Shown one piece after another: positions 17,716 through 26,254 of a stretch of 64,000 bases of DNA. Location of the stretch: the NCBI GenBank assembly GCA_902464595.1, contig CABQJX010000001.1:15331-79330 (forward strand). The letters run 5' to 3'. The notes under the pieces are model-generated. The model was not told the origin of the DNA, ran no database searches, and was given only the letters and a program-made list of their open reading frames with translations. This DNA comes from an uncultured Lachnoclostridium sp. GTDB lineage: Bacteria > Bacillota > Clostridia > Lachnospirales > Lachnospiraceae. Within the stretch, counting starts at the first letter, position 1. Each line of letters starts with the position of its first letter. Both the position numbers and the translations under genes were made by a program.

Positions 17716-18645
17716 ATGATAACAGTGATCGGAGTGCGTTTCCGCACCGCGGGGAAAATATACTATTTTGATCCGGCGGGCCGCAGGATCCATACCGGCG
17801 ACCACGTCATTGTGGAGACTGCCCGGGGAATTGAATACGGCCATGTGGTTCTGGGAAACAGGGATGTGGAGGAGAGCAAGGTAGTGCTGCCCTTAAAGGC
17901 AGTGATCCGTATGGCGACTCCGGAGGATGAGGCCGCCGAGGCAAAAAATAAGGAAAAAGAGCGGGAAGCATTTAAAATCTGTCAGGAAAAGATTAAAAAG
18001 CATCATCTGGAAATGAAGCTGATCGATGCAGAATACACCTTTGACAATAATAAGGTGCTGTTTTACTTTACTGCTGACGGGCGTATTGATTTCAGGGAAC
18101 TGGTAAAGGATCTGGCCAGCGTTTTCAAGACCAGGATTGAGCTGCGCCAGGTTGGGGTCAGGGATGAGACAAAGATCATGGGCGGGATCGGTATCTGCGG
18201 CAGACCCTTATGCTGCCATTCCTATCTATCAGAATTTGTCCCTGTGTCTATTAAGATGGCAAAGGAGCAGAATCTTTCCTTAAATCCCACCAAGATCTCA
18301 GGCGTCTGCGGCAGGCTTATGTGCTGCCTCAAAAATGAGGAGGAGACCTATGAGGTGCTCAACAGCAAGCTGCCCAATGTAGGAGACTATGTGACCACGG
18401 ACGACGGCCTGAAGGGGGAGGTGCACAGCGTCAATGTACTCCGCCAGCAAGTGAAGGTGGTGGTGACTGTGGACCGGGATGAGAAGGAGATCCGGGAGTA
18501 TAAGGTCGAGCAGTTAAAGTTCAAGCCCAGGAAGAAAAAAGGAAAAGGCGGAGACAAGCGGGGCGGCGATCACTCCGAGGCGGAGTTAAAGCAGTTAGAG
18601 GCATTAGAGAAGAAAGAGGGAAAATCAAAGCTCAATGACAACTGA
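17716..18645 (+). CDS. yaaT: PSP1-domain protein, YaaT/RicT family
   Basis: A 309-residue cytoplasmic protein with a PSP1 domain. The paired Cys motifs CGRPLCCHSYL and CGRLMCCL are diagnostic; in RicT such cysteines help bind Fe-S clusters in the Ric complex that affects mRNA processing and cell fate in Bacillus. The last 40 residues are rich in Lys and Gly. It follows holB by 12 bp and overlaps the methyltransferase gene by 11 bp. The wider role in this organism is inferred from the family. Confidence 0.9.
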   Translation: MITVIGVRFRTAGKIYYFDPAGRRIHTGDHVIVETARGIEYGHVVLGNRDVEESKVVLPLKAVIRMATPEDEAAEAKNKEKEREAFKICQEKIKKHHLEMKLIDAEYTFDNNKVLFYFTADGRIDFRELVKDLASVFKTRIELRQVGVRDETKIMGGIGICGRPLCCHSYLSEFVPVSIKMAKEQNLSLNPTKISGVCGRLMCCLKNEEETYEVLNSKLPNVGDYVTTDDGLKGEVHSVNVLRQQVKVVVTVDRDEKEIREYKVEQLKFKPRKKKGKGGDKRGGDHSEAELKQLEALEKKEGKSKLNDN

Positions 18646-19405
18646 TACACATACATGGCGGCAGGAGGGAAATGTGCTCCTGAGGGACGATGAGCGCCTG
18701 GATGACCTGCAGAGGAATCACTATGGCATTATCCAGAGAAAGGGCGTGTTCTGCTTTGGCATGGACGCCGTCCTTCTGTCCGGCTTTGCGGCAGTGAAAA
18801 AAGGGGAGCGTGTTCTGGATCTGGGAACAGGAACGGGCATCATTCCCATTCTTCTCACTGCAAAGACGGAGGGGGAGCATTTCACAGGTCTGGAGATCCA
18901 GGAGGAGTCAGCGGACATGGCCCGCCGCAGTGTCCGTTACAACCATTTAGAGGAAAAGGTGGATATTGTTACAGGGGACATCAAGGAGGCTGGCACGCTG
19001 TTTGCACGGGCCTCTTTTGATGTAGTCACTTCCAATCCGCCCTATATGAATGAAGCTCATGGCCTAAAGAACCCGGGGGATGCCAAGGCCATTGCCCGCC
19101 ACGAGGTGCTCTGCACTCTGGAGGATGTGGTACGGGAGGGGGCTGGGCTTTTAAAGCCGGGAGGAAGATTTTATATGGTTCATAGGCCGAGACGGCTTAT
19201 TGAGATCATTACCACGATGAAGGCATATAAGCTGGAGCCAAAGCGCATGAAGTTTGTCCATCCTTACCGGGATCGGGAGGCCAACATGGTGCTCATTGAG
19301 GCGGTTCGGGGCGGCGGATCCCTTTTAAAGGCAGAGCCGCCGGTGATCGTCTTTGACAGTCCGGGAGTTTATTCCGAGGAAATACGCACCACATACGGAT
19401 ATTAG
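18635..19405 (+). CDS. trmN6: tRNA1(Val) adenine-37 N6-methyltransferase family (YabB/YfiC)
   Basis: A 256-residue SAM-dependent methyltransferase. SAM motif I is VLDLGTGTGIIPILL, and the N6-adenine catalytic motif NPPY appears in VTSNPPYMNEA. The N-terminal segment (DLQRNHYGIIQRKGVFCFGMDAVLLSGF) is typical of the YabB/TrmN6 family, which modifies a tRNA adenine. The gene overlaps yaaT and is followed by rsmI, as in Bacillus. Confidence 0.85.
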   Translation: MTTDTHTWRQEGNVLLRDDERLDDLQRNHYGIIQRKGVFCFGMDAVLLSGFAAVKKGERVLDLGTGTGIIPILLTAKTEGEHFTGLEIQEESADMARRSVRYNHLEEKVDIVTGDIKEAGTLFARASFDVVTSNPPYMNEAHGLKNPGDAKAIARHEVLCTLEDVVREGAGLLKPGGRFYMVHRPRRLIEIITTMKAYKLEPKRMKFVHPYRDREANMVLIEAVRGGGSLLKAEPPVIVFDSPGVYSEEIRTTYGY

Positions 19406-19466
19406 GGGACGGCAGAACCGTATAAAACACAGGAAAACAAAAGATGGAAAGAGAGGGGAGAGGTAG

Positions 19467-20324
19467 ATGGCAGGAATATTATATCTCTGTGCAACGCCTA
19501 TCGGAAACCTGGAGGATATTACCTTCCGGGTACTCCGCACATTAAAGGAAGTGGATTTGATCGCGGCAGAGGATACCCGCCACAGCATCAAGCTTCTGAA
19601 CCATTTTGACATTAAAACGCCTATGACCAGCTACCATGAGTACAATAAGGTAGAGAAAGCCAGATACCTGGTGGGAAAGCTGGAGGAAGGGGTCAATATT
19701 GCCCTGATCACCGATGCAGGCACTCCAGCCATATCAGATCCGGGAGAGGAACTGGTGCGCCAGTGCTGTGAGGCGGGGATAACGGTAACCTCCCTTCCGG
19801 GGCCGGCGGCCTGTATCACAGCACTTACTATATCCGGGTTATCCACAAGACGTTTCTGCTTTGAGGCATTTCTCCCTACAGAAAAGGGGGATAAAAGGGA
19901 GCGGGCCAGAATCCTTGAGGAATTAAAGGAGGAGACCCGCACCATTATCATTTATGAGGCTCCCCATCATCTGGTGCGGACTTTAGAGGATCTTTATGAC
20001 GCTCTGGGAAACCGGCGTATCTCCATCTGCCGGGAGCTGACGAAAAAGTATGAGACAGCCTTCCGCACCACCATAGGGGAGGCCCTGGCCCAGTATGAGA
20101 CAGAGGAACCGAAGGGAGAGTGCGTCCTGGTCATTGAAGGAAAGTCGGTGGAGGAACTGCGAAGGGAGCAGATCCGTGCCTGGGAGGAGATGACCGTTCA
20201 GGAGCATTTGCAATACTATCTGGATCAGGGTCAGGATAAGAAGGAGGCCATGAAATCTGTGGCAAAGGATCGGGGGATCCCTAAGAGGGAGGTTTATCAG
20301 GAGCTGCTGGAGGAGAAGGTTTAA
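19467..20324 (+). CDS. rsmI: 16S rRNA cytidine-1402 2'-O-methyltransferase
   Basis: A 285-residue member of the tetrapyrrole-methylase fold used for rRNA. The start MAGILYLCATPIGNLEDITFR, the AAEDTRHS motif and TDAGTPAISDPGEELV are diagnostic of RsmI, which methylates the ribose of C1402 in the decoding centre. The start follows a GAGAGGGGAGAGG ribosome site. It ends the housekeeping block and its last 4 bp overlap the convergent LysR-type gene. Confidence 0.93.
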   Translation: MAGILYLCATPIGNLEDITFRVLRTLKEVDLIAAEDTRHSIKLLNHFDIKTPMTSYHEYNKVEKARYLVGKLEEGVNIALITDAGTPAISDPGEELVRQCCEAGITVTSLPGPAACITALTISGLSTRRFCFEAFLPTEKGDKRERARILEELKEETRTIIIYEAPHHLVRTLEDLYDALGNRRISICRELTKKYETAFRTTIGEALAQYETEEPKGECVLVIEGKSVEELRREQIRAWEEMTVQEHLQYYLDQGQDKKEAMKSVAKDRGIPKREVYQELLEEKV

Positions 20325-21250
20325 GATTCCAGCTCCGTATTGTAATAGTAAGGCCGGTTTTGAAATTCCTCAGTGAGCATCTGGATCAGCTGCTTTTTTT
20401 GAGATGAGATCCGGATTCCTTTGGGGCAGATAAAGAGTTTGTGGATTTTGGGATGAAAATCCAGAGGAATCTGTGCGATGTCATCAGGTGCATGGCTATA
20501 AGGGCAAAAGCTGTACTGGTTATTTACTCTGAGAAAAGGTATACTTAGTTCCAGCGCATTGTTGGAGGAGTAGTTGGCAGCTGGCAGCCCGATGGCTGGT
20601 AATAAGCTGCCCAGTATTCGGTTTTTGATCATAGGGATGCTGGACAGGGAGAGAACCAGACGGCCAAGCAGGGAATAATCCCGATCCGATAAGCAACCTT
20701 GCTCCAGATGGAGGAGCGGATAGATGGGATTGCTTTTTGCGATCCACAGCATCAATTCATACTCCCTGATGATGGAATAGTTTACCCCAGGAAAGTCCTG
20801 CTCTGGCAGGGAACTATAAGAGGTTACAAATCCAAAATCCAGATTTCCGTTTAGGACGGATTTATAGATGGAATCAGATTTTAAGACCGCGGGTTTCAGG
20901 GTGATCTGAGGGAAAAGAGTGCTGTAATGCTGCATCACCCGGCCGAAGGCAGCGGCATCGCTGGACAGAAGGCCTATATGAAAGGCTGTGCAATGAGAAT
21001 CATATAACTGGTGATACAGGTCATCCCTCAGGTTTAATATTTTTTTGCAGGTATCTACATATAATTGCCCTGCTTCTGTAATCGACAGTATATTGTTGGT
21101 TCGGTAAAATAGCTTCTGGTTCAATTCTTTTTCCAGCCGTGATAAGTAGATGCTTAGGGTAGGCTGAGAGATGTGAAGATTTTGAGCCGCTTTTGATATA
21201 TTCTTTTCTTTTGCAATTTCTACAATATATTCTAATTGATGAAGATCCAT
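20321..21250 (-). CDS. LysR-family transcriptional regulator
   Basis: A 309-residue regulator. The N-terminal helix-turn-helix (LDQLEYIVEI-like start, here MDLHQLEYIVEIAKEKNISKAAQNLHIS with SQPTLSIYLSRLEKELNQKLF) is classical LysR. The C-terminal part is the periplasmic-binding-type effector domain. It is divergent from the sugar-isomerase-like gene at 21431 and the transporter gene, which it probably activates, with likely binding sites in the 180-bp space between. Effector unknown. Confidence 0.92.
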   Translation of the reverse strand: MDLHQLEYIVEIAKEKNISKAAQNLHISQPTLSIYLSRLEKELNQKLFYRTNNILSITEAGQLYVDTCKKILNLRDDLYHQLYDSHCTAFHIGLLSSDAAAFGRVMQHYSTLFPQITLKPAVLKSDSIYKSVLNGNLDFGFVTSYSSLPEQDFPGVNYSIIREYELMLWIAKSNPIYPLLHLEQGCLSDRDYSLLGRLVLSLSSIPMIKNRILGSLLPAIGLPAANYSSNNALELSIPFLRVNNQYSFCPYSHAPDDIAQIPLDFHPKIHKLFICPKGIRISSQKKQLIQMLTEEFQNRPYYYNTELES

Positions 21251-21281
21251 TTTTTTCTCCCTATCTATTCGTTCGATTTCA

Positions 21282-21344
21282 TTGATTTTACATCAACGAA
21301 ACTATAAAAAATAAACAGAAATTATACTATAGCTTTAAGCTATA
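21282..21344. promoter_or_regulatory. Candidate LysR-type operator pair
   Basis: TATAGCTTTAAGCTATA (21328-21344) has 8-bp arms around one base and contains the T-N11-A layout of LysR sites. A second dyad, TTGAT/ATCAA (21282-21296), lies nearer the regulator gene. Both are in the divergent intergenic region, as expected for recognition and activation sites. Confidence 0.5.
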
Positions 21345-21430
21345 ATTGTATTTATAAATGAAAGTGTACATTTTATCAAGGGTTTTTTATAATAAATTTA
21401 GACTAAAACCACAAAAATGGAGGGGAACCT

Positions 21431-22462
21431 ATGATAAAGGTACAAGCAAATTGTTCCAGCAAAATGACAGAGGAACAGATGCAGTCGGTTCAGGGAATGG
21501 GAATCGAATATTTAGCGGTGAATTTTCTTTTAGAGGATGCCAATGATGAAGGGATATGTAGGTTTCAGGAAAAGGCAGCCAGATATGGGTTGACCATAGC
21601 AGATGCTGGCTGCCCCAATCTTCAAAAATGCCCTCAGATTCATTTGGGAAAGGAAGACCGCGATTTATGGATTGACCGATATAATGAATTTACTATGGCG
21701 TTAGGCAGGGCAGGGATTCCCGTGAATTACATAGCTTGGCAGCCTAATGGAATTTTTAGAACCCGCATTGGGCAGGGGAATTACAACCGAGGACAAAATT
21801 CTTTTATCTGCGATATGGAGGAAATCATGTCCCGTCCTATTTCCAATGACCGGGAATATGGAGAGAAAGAGATTTGGGATCACTTTGCCTATTTTATGGA
21901 TAAGGCTCTTCCTATATGTGAAAAGGCAAATGTAAAGCTGGCCCTTCATCCTAATGATCCTCCGGTTCCAGCTTTGGGAGGCGTCCACAGTCTGATCTGG
22001 AATACAGAATGTTATAAGAAAGCTTTTGAACTGGTGGGAAACAGTCCGTATTTGACCATGAAGATGTGTGTGGGCTGCTGGCTGGAGTCCTCAGATTTTG
22101 GGGATTTGATGGAAGATATTCGATATTTCTGTGGGCAGGATAAAATATCGGTTGTCCATTTTAGAAATGTAAGCTCCACGATGCCTTATTTTGAGGAAAC
22201 GTTATTAGAGGACGGATATGGAGATATGTATGCGATTATGGAGCAGCTGGTACGGTGTGGATATGACGGACAGCTGAATATCGATCACCCGTTTTTCGAG
22301 TCAGATCAGAAAACTATGTCGGACACATCGGCCGCTTATTTTATGGGATATATGAAATCAATGCTTCACTGCGTGGAGAGAAATGTGAACCGGGAAATAA
22401 GTCAGGAGTTTAGAAACCAGCAGTATGAAAAATGTCCAAGGCAAGGGGGAAAAAGAGCATGA
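21431..22462 (+). CDS. Mannonate dehydratase-like / sugar isomerase TIM-barrel protein
   Basis: A 343-residue protein with the TIM-barrel pattern of xylose-isomerase-like and UxuA enzymes. LALHPNDPPVPALGG and the segments MKMCVGCWLE, VVHFRNVS and INIDHPFF resemble the metal-binding strands of mannonate dehydratase, which turns D-mannonate into 2-keto-3-deoxygluconate. The length is close to UxuA but several stretches differ, so a related acid-sugar isomerase or dehydratase is possible. It starts after GGAGGGG and overlaps the SLC13 transporter gene by 4 bp (ATGA), which points to one pathway for an imported anionic compound. Confidence 0.65.
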   Translation: MIKVQANCSSKMTEEQMQSVQGMGIEYLAVNFLLEDANDEGICRFQEKAARYGLTIADAGCPNLQKCPQIHLGKEDRDLWIDRYNEFTMALGRAGIPVNYIAWQPNGIFRTRIGQGNYNRGQNSFICDMEEIMSRPISNDREYGEKEIWDHFAYFMDKALPICEKANVKLALHPNDPPVPALGGVHSLIWNTECYKKAFELVGNSPYLTMKMCVGCWLESSDFGDLMEDIRYFCGQDKISVVHFRNVSSTMPYFEETLLEDGYGDMYAIMEQLVRCGYDGQLNIDHPFFESDQKTMSDTSAAYFMGYMKSMLHCVERNVNREISQEFRNQQYEKCPRQGGKRA

Positions 22463-23721
22463 ATATTCAATTAATTATCACATTAGCCGTTATGGCATTA
22501 ATGATTGCCGGATTTTTAAGCGGGAAGTTCAAACTGGGCTTGGTGGCAATGACTGCTTCCACGGCACTATGTCTTACAGGAGTGCTTACTTTTAATGAAG
22601 CCTACATTTCATTTTCTGATAAGAATGTGGTGATGATTGCCGGAATGTTTATTTTAAGCGGAGCGCTCAGCAAGACAAGTTTGGTTCCGAGAATGAAGGA
22701 AATGATGACCCAACATTCCGGAAAGGGGCAGCTGATCGTGTTTGCCTATATGCTGGCTTCTGTTGTTATGATCCAGTTCAGTATGCCTACAGCTTTAATT
22801 AGTATGTTTTTGCCATTTATGGCAGCTTTTGATGAAAATGGAAAAGTACAGCCTTCCCATCTTCTGTTTCCGGGAGCCGTTTTAGCGCACTGTGTTCAGG
22901 GACTTTTGCCGGGAGCTTACTTTGTGATGATCAATGGGCTGTTAGAGGCGAATGGAGCGCCGGAGCTGTTGGGGCCGTTGGATTACAGCAAGGTAATCCT
23001 GATTCCTGCGATTTTAGCTTTTGCTTATATCGTACTGATCGGCTGGAAACATCTTCCTGCCCATACGATGGCGAGTATGGAATTAAAGGGAGGAGAGAAG
23101 AAAGCGGTTCTCACAGATGTTCAGGAAAAGATTGTATATCTGGTATTTGGACTTAACTTTGCAGGTATCCTGTTTCAGTCCTATCTTCCATTTCCGATGC
23201 ATATTCTTCCGATCATAGCAGTGATCTTTTTGACTTATTTAAAGATTTTGGATCTGAATGATATTAAGAACTTTATCAATTTGGATACGATCTTTATGCT
23301 GGCTGGTGTGATCCCTCTTGGAACCGCTATGCAAAAGACAGGAGCAGGAGCGGTGGTATCTGATTGCATTATGGGACTTTTGGGAGGAAATCCCTCCCCT
23401 ATGGTTATGCTTTTCGCATTCTACGGCGCAGGAGCTCTGCTTACCCAATTCATGAGCAACACAGCGACTCAGCAGGTGTTTGTTCCTTTGGCAATTGTGA
23501 CAGCTATAGCTCAAGGATTGGATCCAAGGCCGTTCACTATGGCGATTTTTGCAGGCTGTACTGCGGCGATGCTTACCCCGACCGGTTCTCCGTCCATTGC
23601 TATTGCATTTGGAGCAGGCCAGTATAAAATTAAGGATATTTTAAAGGTCTTCCTTCCTCTTTGGTTTTTGTATGGCATTGCTGTGTGTCTCTCAGCAAAT
23701 TTCTTCTTCCCCATGGTGTAA
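22459..23721 (+). CDS. SLC13-family anion/dicarboxylate transporter
   Basis: A 420-residue polytopic membrane protein with about 11-12 hydrophobic segments. NKVVMIAGMFILSGAL-like (here KNVVMIAGMFILSGALSKT), the repeat-loop FMSNTATQQVFVPLA and the mirrored MLTPTGSPSIAIAFG are typical of SLC13/DASS carriers, which import carboxylates or sulfate with sodium. ATG 22459 overlaps the stop of the preceding gene and follows AAGGGGGA; an upstream ATG at 22432 has no ribosome site. Substrate is inferred to be a sugar acid because of the neighbouring gene. Confidence 0.85.
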   Translation: MNIQLIITLAVMALMIAGFLSGKFKLGLVAMTASTALCLTGVLTFNEAYISFSDKNVVMIAGMFILSGALSKTSLVPRMKEMMTQHSGKGQLIVFAYMLASVVMIQFSMPTALISMFLPFMAAFDENGKVQPSHLLFPGAVLAHCVQGLLPGAYFVMINGLLEANGAPELLGPLDYSKVILIPAILAFAYIVLIGWKHLPAHTMASMELKGGEKKAVLTDVQEKIVYLVFGLNFAGILFQSYLPFPMHILPIIAVIFLTYLKILDLNDIKNFINLDTIFMLAGVIPLGTAMQKTGAGAVVSDCIMGLLGGNPSPMVMLFAFYGAGALLTQFMSNTATQQVFVPLAIVTAIAQGLDPRPFTMAIFAGCTAAMLTPTGSPSIAIAFGAGQYKIKDILKVFLPLWFLYGIAVCLSANFFFPMV

Positions 23722-23770
23722 GGGCTATTTTCGATATGAACTAGCAAGCTAGATGATATAGGAAGCAAAA

Positions 23771-23817
23771 TAAACAGTGGTTTCCCTTTGGATTGATCCG
23801 GGAGGCCGCTGTTTTTA
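23771..23817 (+). terminator. Terminator after the SLC13 gene
   Basis: AAACAGTGGTTTCCC pairs with GGGAGGCCGCTGTTT across a loop of about 15 bases and is followed by a T-rich run. It isolates the LysR-controlled genes from the kdp locus. Confidence 0.7.
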
Positions 23818-23900
23818 TTTATTCTTAATGTCAATTCCAAAATCCTTACCCCATCTTAAAAAAGTATGTGTTAGCATAGAGGCGTAAGGAGGAATGAACC

Positions 23901-24095
23901 ATGGAGGGTGTTTTAAAATCAATTTGCAGGATTGAAAAAAAGTTTGACCGTCAGGCAGCGCGTTTTACCAACCGCCATCCCCTTCTGGCTTTTGGGGCCA
24001 TGTTCATTGGGATGCCTATTCTGCTCCTTTTGACAGTCTCAGTCAGCACAGTGATCATTACTATGCCCCTGGCCTGCCTGTTTGGATGGTGCTGA
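23901..24095 (+). CDS. Small membrane protein upstream of kdp, unknown function
   Basis: A 64-residue protein with a strong AAGGAGG ribosome site. The first 30 residues are basic and hydrophilic; residues about 29-58 form one or two membrane segments (FGAMFIGMPILLLLTVSVSTVIITM), ending in FGWC. I do not recognise it. It lies upstream of the predicted kdp promoter in the same orientation, so it may be expressed separately. A role in the membrane near the Kdp complex is only suggested by position. Confidence 0.6.
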   Translation: MEGVLKSICRIEKKFDRQAARFTNRHPLLAFGAMFIGMPILLLLTVSVSTVIITMPLACLFGWC

Positions 24096-24106
24096 GATAA
24101 GGGGAT

Positions 24107-24171
24107 CTTAATGTAACCTTAATGTGGGCTGGAATCTATTAATCCCATTTTAATTGTAATCGTGCTAGAAT
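24107..24171 (+). promoter_or_regulatory. Candidate KdpE-controlled promoter with two direct-repeat pairs
   Basis: CTTAATGT occurs at 24107-24114 and 24118-24125, 11 bp apart, and TTAAT at 24139-24143 and 24150-24154, again 11 bp apart. One helical turn between direct half-sites is the layout of OmpR/KdpE-type regulators. An extended -10 element, TGCTAGAAT (24163-24171 region), follows without a good -35 box, as for activator-dependent promoters. KdpE is encoded at the end of this locus. Confidence 0.6.
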
Positions 24172-24195
24172 CTTTAGGCAGAGGAGGGAATGATT

Positions 24196-24297
24196 ATGAC
24201 AGATATAATAATGATCGCAGTATTACTTGGAAGCTTTGGACTGGTAAAACTCTTCGCGGATTTCTGTGAAGGGCAGGTTGATCCAAAAGAGAGATAA
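24196..24297 (+). CDS. Microprotein of the kdp locus (33 residues)
   Basis: A 33-residue reading frame, MTDIIMIAVLLGSFGLVKLF followed by ADFCEGQVDPKER, with a clear GAGGAGG ribosome site 9 bp before the ATG. It has one membrane helix and a charged tail with an FC pair. Small proteins of this pattern occur just before kdpF in some Gram-positive kdp operons, to my recollection. It is probably a bona fide gene because of the ribosome site, operon position and membrane character; function unknown. Confidence 0.65.
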   Translation: MTDIIMIAVLLGSFGLVKLFADFCEGQVDPKER

Positions 24298-24313
24298 CAG
24301 GAGGCGCAAAGAG

Positions 24314-24391
24314 ATGATCGTATTAGGATTCATTATAGCGGCGTTGGGAGCGTATTTAGTGTATGCCCTTGTAAACCCAGAGAAATTGTAA
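24314..24391 (+). CDS. kdpF: Potassium-transporting ATPase subunit KdpF
   Basis: A 25-residue single-helix peptide ending YALVNPEKL, which matches the KdpF signature (YxLYALLxPEKF-like). KdpF stabilises the KdpFABC complex in the membrane. It lies 16 bp after the 33-residue gene and 79 bp before kdpA, with a purine-rich site in front of the ATG. It is too short for ordinary gene finders. Confidence 0.82.
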   Translation: MIVLGFIIAALGAYLVYALVNPEKL

Positions 24392-24470
24392 GGGGAGAGC
24401 TTGGAGAGACCGCTTTGGCGGATCAATGAAAAGCGCTCCGGTGCGGAATAAAGATCAGGAGGAAAAAAGT

Positions 24471-26228
24471 ATGTTACAGATTGTTCTTACGCTGGCAATC
24501 TTCGTGGCTCTCGTTATTCCCGTGGGAACTTATATGTACCACATTGCCACAGACCAGAAAACATTTGCGGACGCGGTATTTGATCCCGTTGACCGCTTGC
24601 TGTACAGGATATGCGGTATCAAGGGAGAGGGTATGGGATGGAAAAAATATACCTTGTCCCTGTTAATGTCAAATGCAGTCATGGTATTTGTAGGCTATCT
24701 GATCCTCAGGCTTCAGGGTCTGCTTTTTTTGAACCCAAATGCCATTGAGGGCATGGAGGCCAGCCTGAGTTTTAATACCATCATAAGCTTTATGACTAAC
24801 ACAAATCTGCAGCACTACTCAGGGGAGAGCGGCCTTTCCTATGCAAGCCAGATGTGCGTTATCATCTTCATGATGTTCACGTCGGCGGCCAGCGGATATG
24901 CCGCATGTATGGCTTTCTGTCGTGGGCTTGCAGGGCAAAAGCTTGGAAATTTCTATAGGGATATGGTTCGGACTACCACCCGTATCCTTATTCCCGGGGC
25001 GTTCCTGGTAGGCATTCTTTTAGTCAGCCAGGGAACGCCTCAGACGCTGGCTGGCAATTTCACAGTGGAAACCATAGAAGGAAAATATCAGGATATTGCC
25101 GTAGGTCCTGTGGCTGCGCTGGAATCCATCAAACATCTGGGAACCAACGGAGGCGGCTTCTTTGGAGCTAATTCCACTACGCCCTTTGAAAATCCAACCG
25201 TCATTTCCAATATAGTGGAGATGATCTCCATGATGATCCTTCCGGGGGCATGTGTCGTTACTTTTGGCCGGATGCTCCATGACAGGAAAAATGAGGGTAA
25301 AAACAGCGGAAAAAAAGAGGGTAACAGGAATCCGGAAAAAATTTCAAATACAGCTGGCCCGAAGCCTTTCATGGGCCGTCAGGGGGCGGTTGTGTTTGGA
25401 GCTATGTCCATTATTTTCCTTATCGGCCTTACCATCTGTTTCCAGGCAGAGAAGGCCGGCAACCCGGTAATTAGCGCAATGGGGATCGACCAGTCTATGG
25501 GCAGCATGGAAGGAAAGGAAGTACGGTTTGGAATTGGCCAGTCCTCCCTGTTTACCACAGTGACCACATCTTTTACCACAGGAACCGTCAACAATATGCA
25601 TGATACCCTGACCCCGTTAGGCGGGATGGTTCCCCTTCTGCACATGATGTTAAACTGTGTGTTTGGCGGCAAGGGCGTAGGCCTTATGAACATGATAATG
25701 TATGTGATCCTGGCTGTCTTTATCTGCGGGCTCATGGTAGGGCGTACACCGGAATACTTAAATAAGAAGATCGAGGGAAAAGAGATGAAGCTGGTAGCCA
25801 TAGTTATTTTGATCCATCCCCTTCTGATCCTGGGATTTTCTGCCCTGGCTGTGTCCAACACGGAAGGCCTGGCGGGGATCACCAACCCTCAGTTCCACGG
25901 CCTGTCCCAGGTACTTTATGAGTACGCTTCCTCTGCGGCTAACAACGGTTCTGGTTTTGAAGGGCTGGCAGACAACAGTATGTTCTGGAACGTGACCACA
26001 GGACTTGCTATGTTCTTTGGCCGTTACATCGCTATTGTAGCTCAGTTAGCCATTGCCGGTTCCATGCTCAGCAAGAAGCGGGTCAATGAGTCCATAGGAA
26101 CCCTTCGCACCGACAATGTGACCTTTATGATCGTACTTGTATTTATCGTATATATTTTCTCTGCTTTGACCTTCTTCCCGGCATTGGCCCTTGGCCCGGT
26201 GGCTGAGCATCTGGCTCTGTGGATGTAG
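24471..26228 (+). CDS. kdpA: Potassium-transporting ATPase, ion-binding subunit KdpA
   Basis: A 585-residue membrane protein that selects and conducts K+ in the KdpFABC pump. The four selectivity-like loops are visible, for example TNTNLQHYSGE, NGGGFFGANSTTPFENP, TGTVNNMHDTLTPLGG and ANNGSGFEGL. A charged insert near residues 260-300 is rich in Lys, Asn and Glu. I chose ATG 24471 directly after AGGAGG over ATG 24426, which would place the ribosome site inside the gene. Confidence 0.97.
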   Translation: MLQIVLTLAIFVALVIPVGTYMYHIATDQKTFADAVFDPVDRLLYRICGIKGEGMGWKKYTLSLLMSNAVMVFVGYLILRLQGLLFLNPNAIEGMEASLSFNTIISFMTNTNLQHYSGESGLSYASQMCVIIFMMFTSAASGYAACMAFCRGLAGQKLGNFYRDMVRTTTRILIPGAFLVGILLVSQGTPQTLAGNFTVETIEGKYQDIAVGPVAALESIKHLGTNGGGFFGANSTTPFENPTVISNIVEMISMMILPGACVVTFGRMLHDRKNEGKNSGKKEGNRNPEKISNTAGPKPFMGRQGAVVFGAMSIIFLIGLTICFQAEKAGNPVISAMGIDQSMGSMEGKEVRFGIGQSSLFTTVTTSFTTGTVNNMHDTLTPLGGMVPLLHMMLNCVFGGKGVGLMNMIMYVILAVFICGLMVGRTPEYLNKKIEGKEMKLVAIVILIHPLLILGFSALAVSNTEGLAGITNPQFHGLSQVLYEYASSAANNGSGFEGLADNSMFWNVTTGLAMFFGRYIAIVAQLAIAGSMLSKKRVNESIGTLRTDNVTFMIVLVFIVYIFSALTFFPALALGPVAEHLALWM

Positions 26229-26254
26229 GAAAATGAGCGGAAAGGAGAATCACC

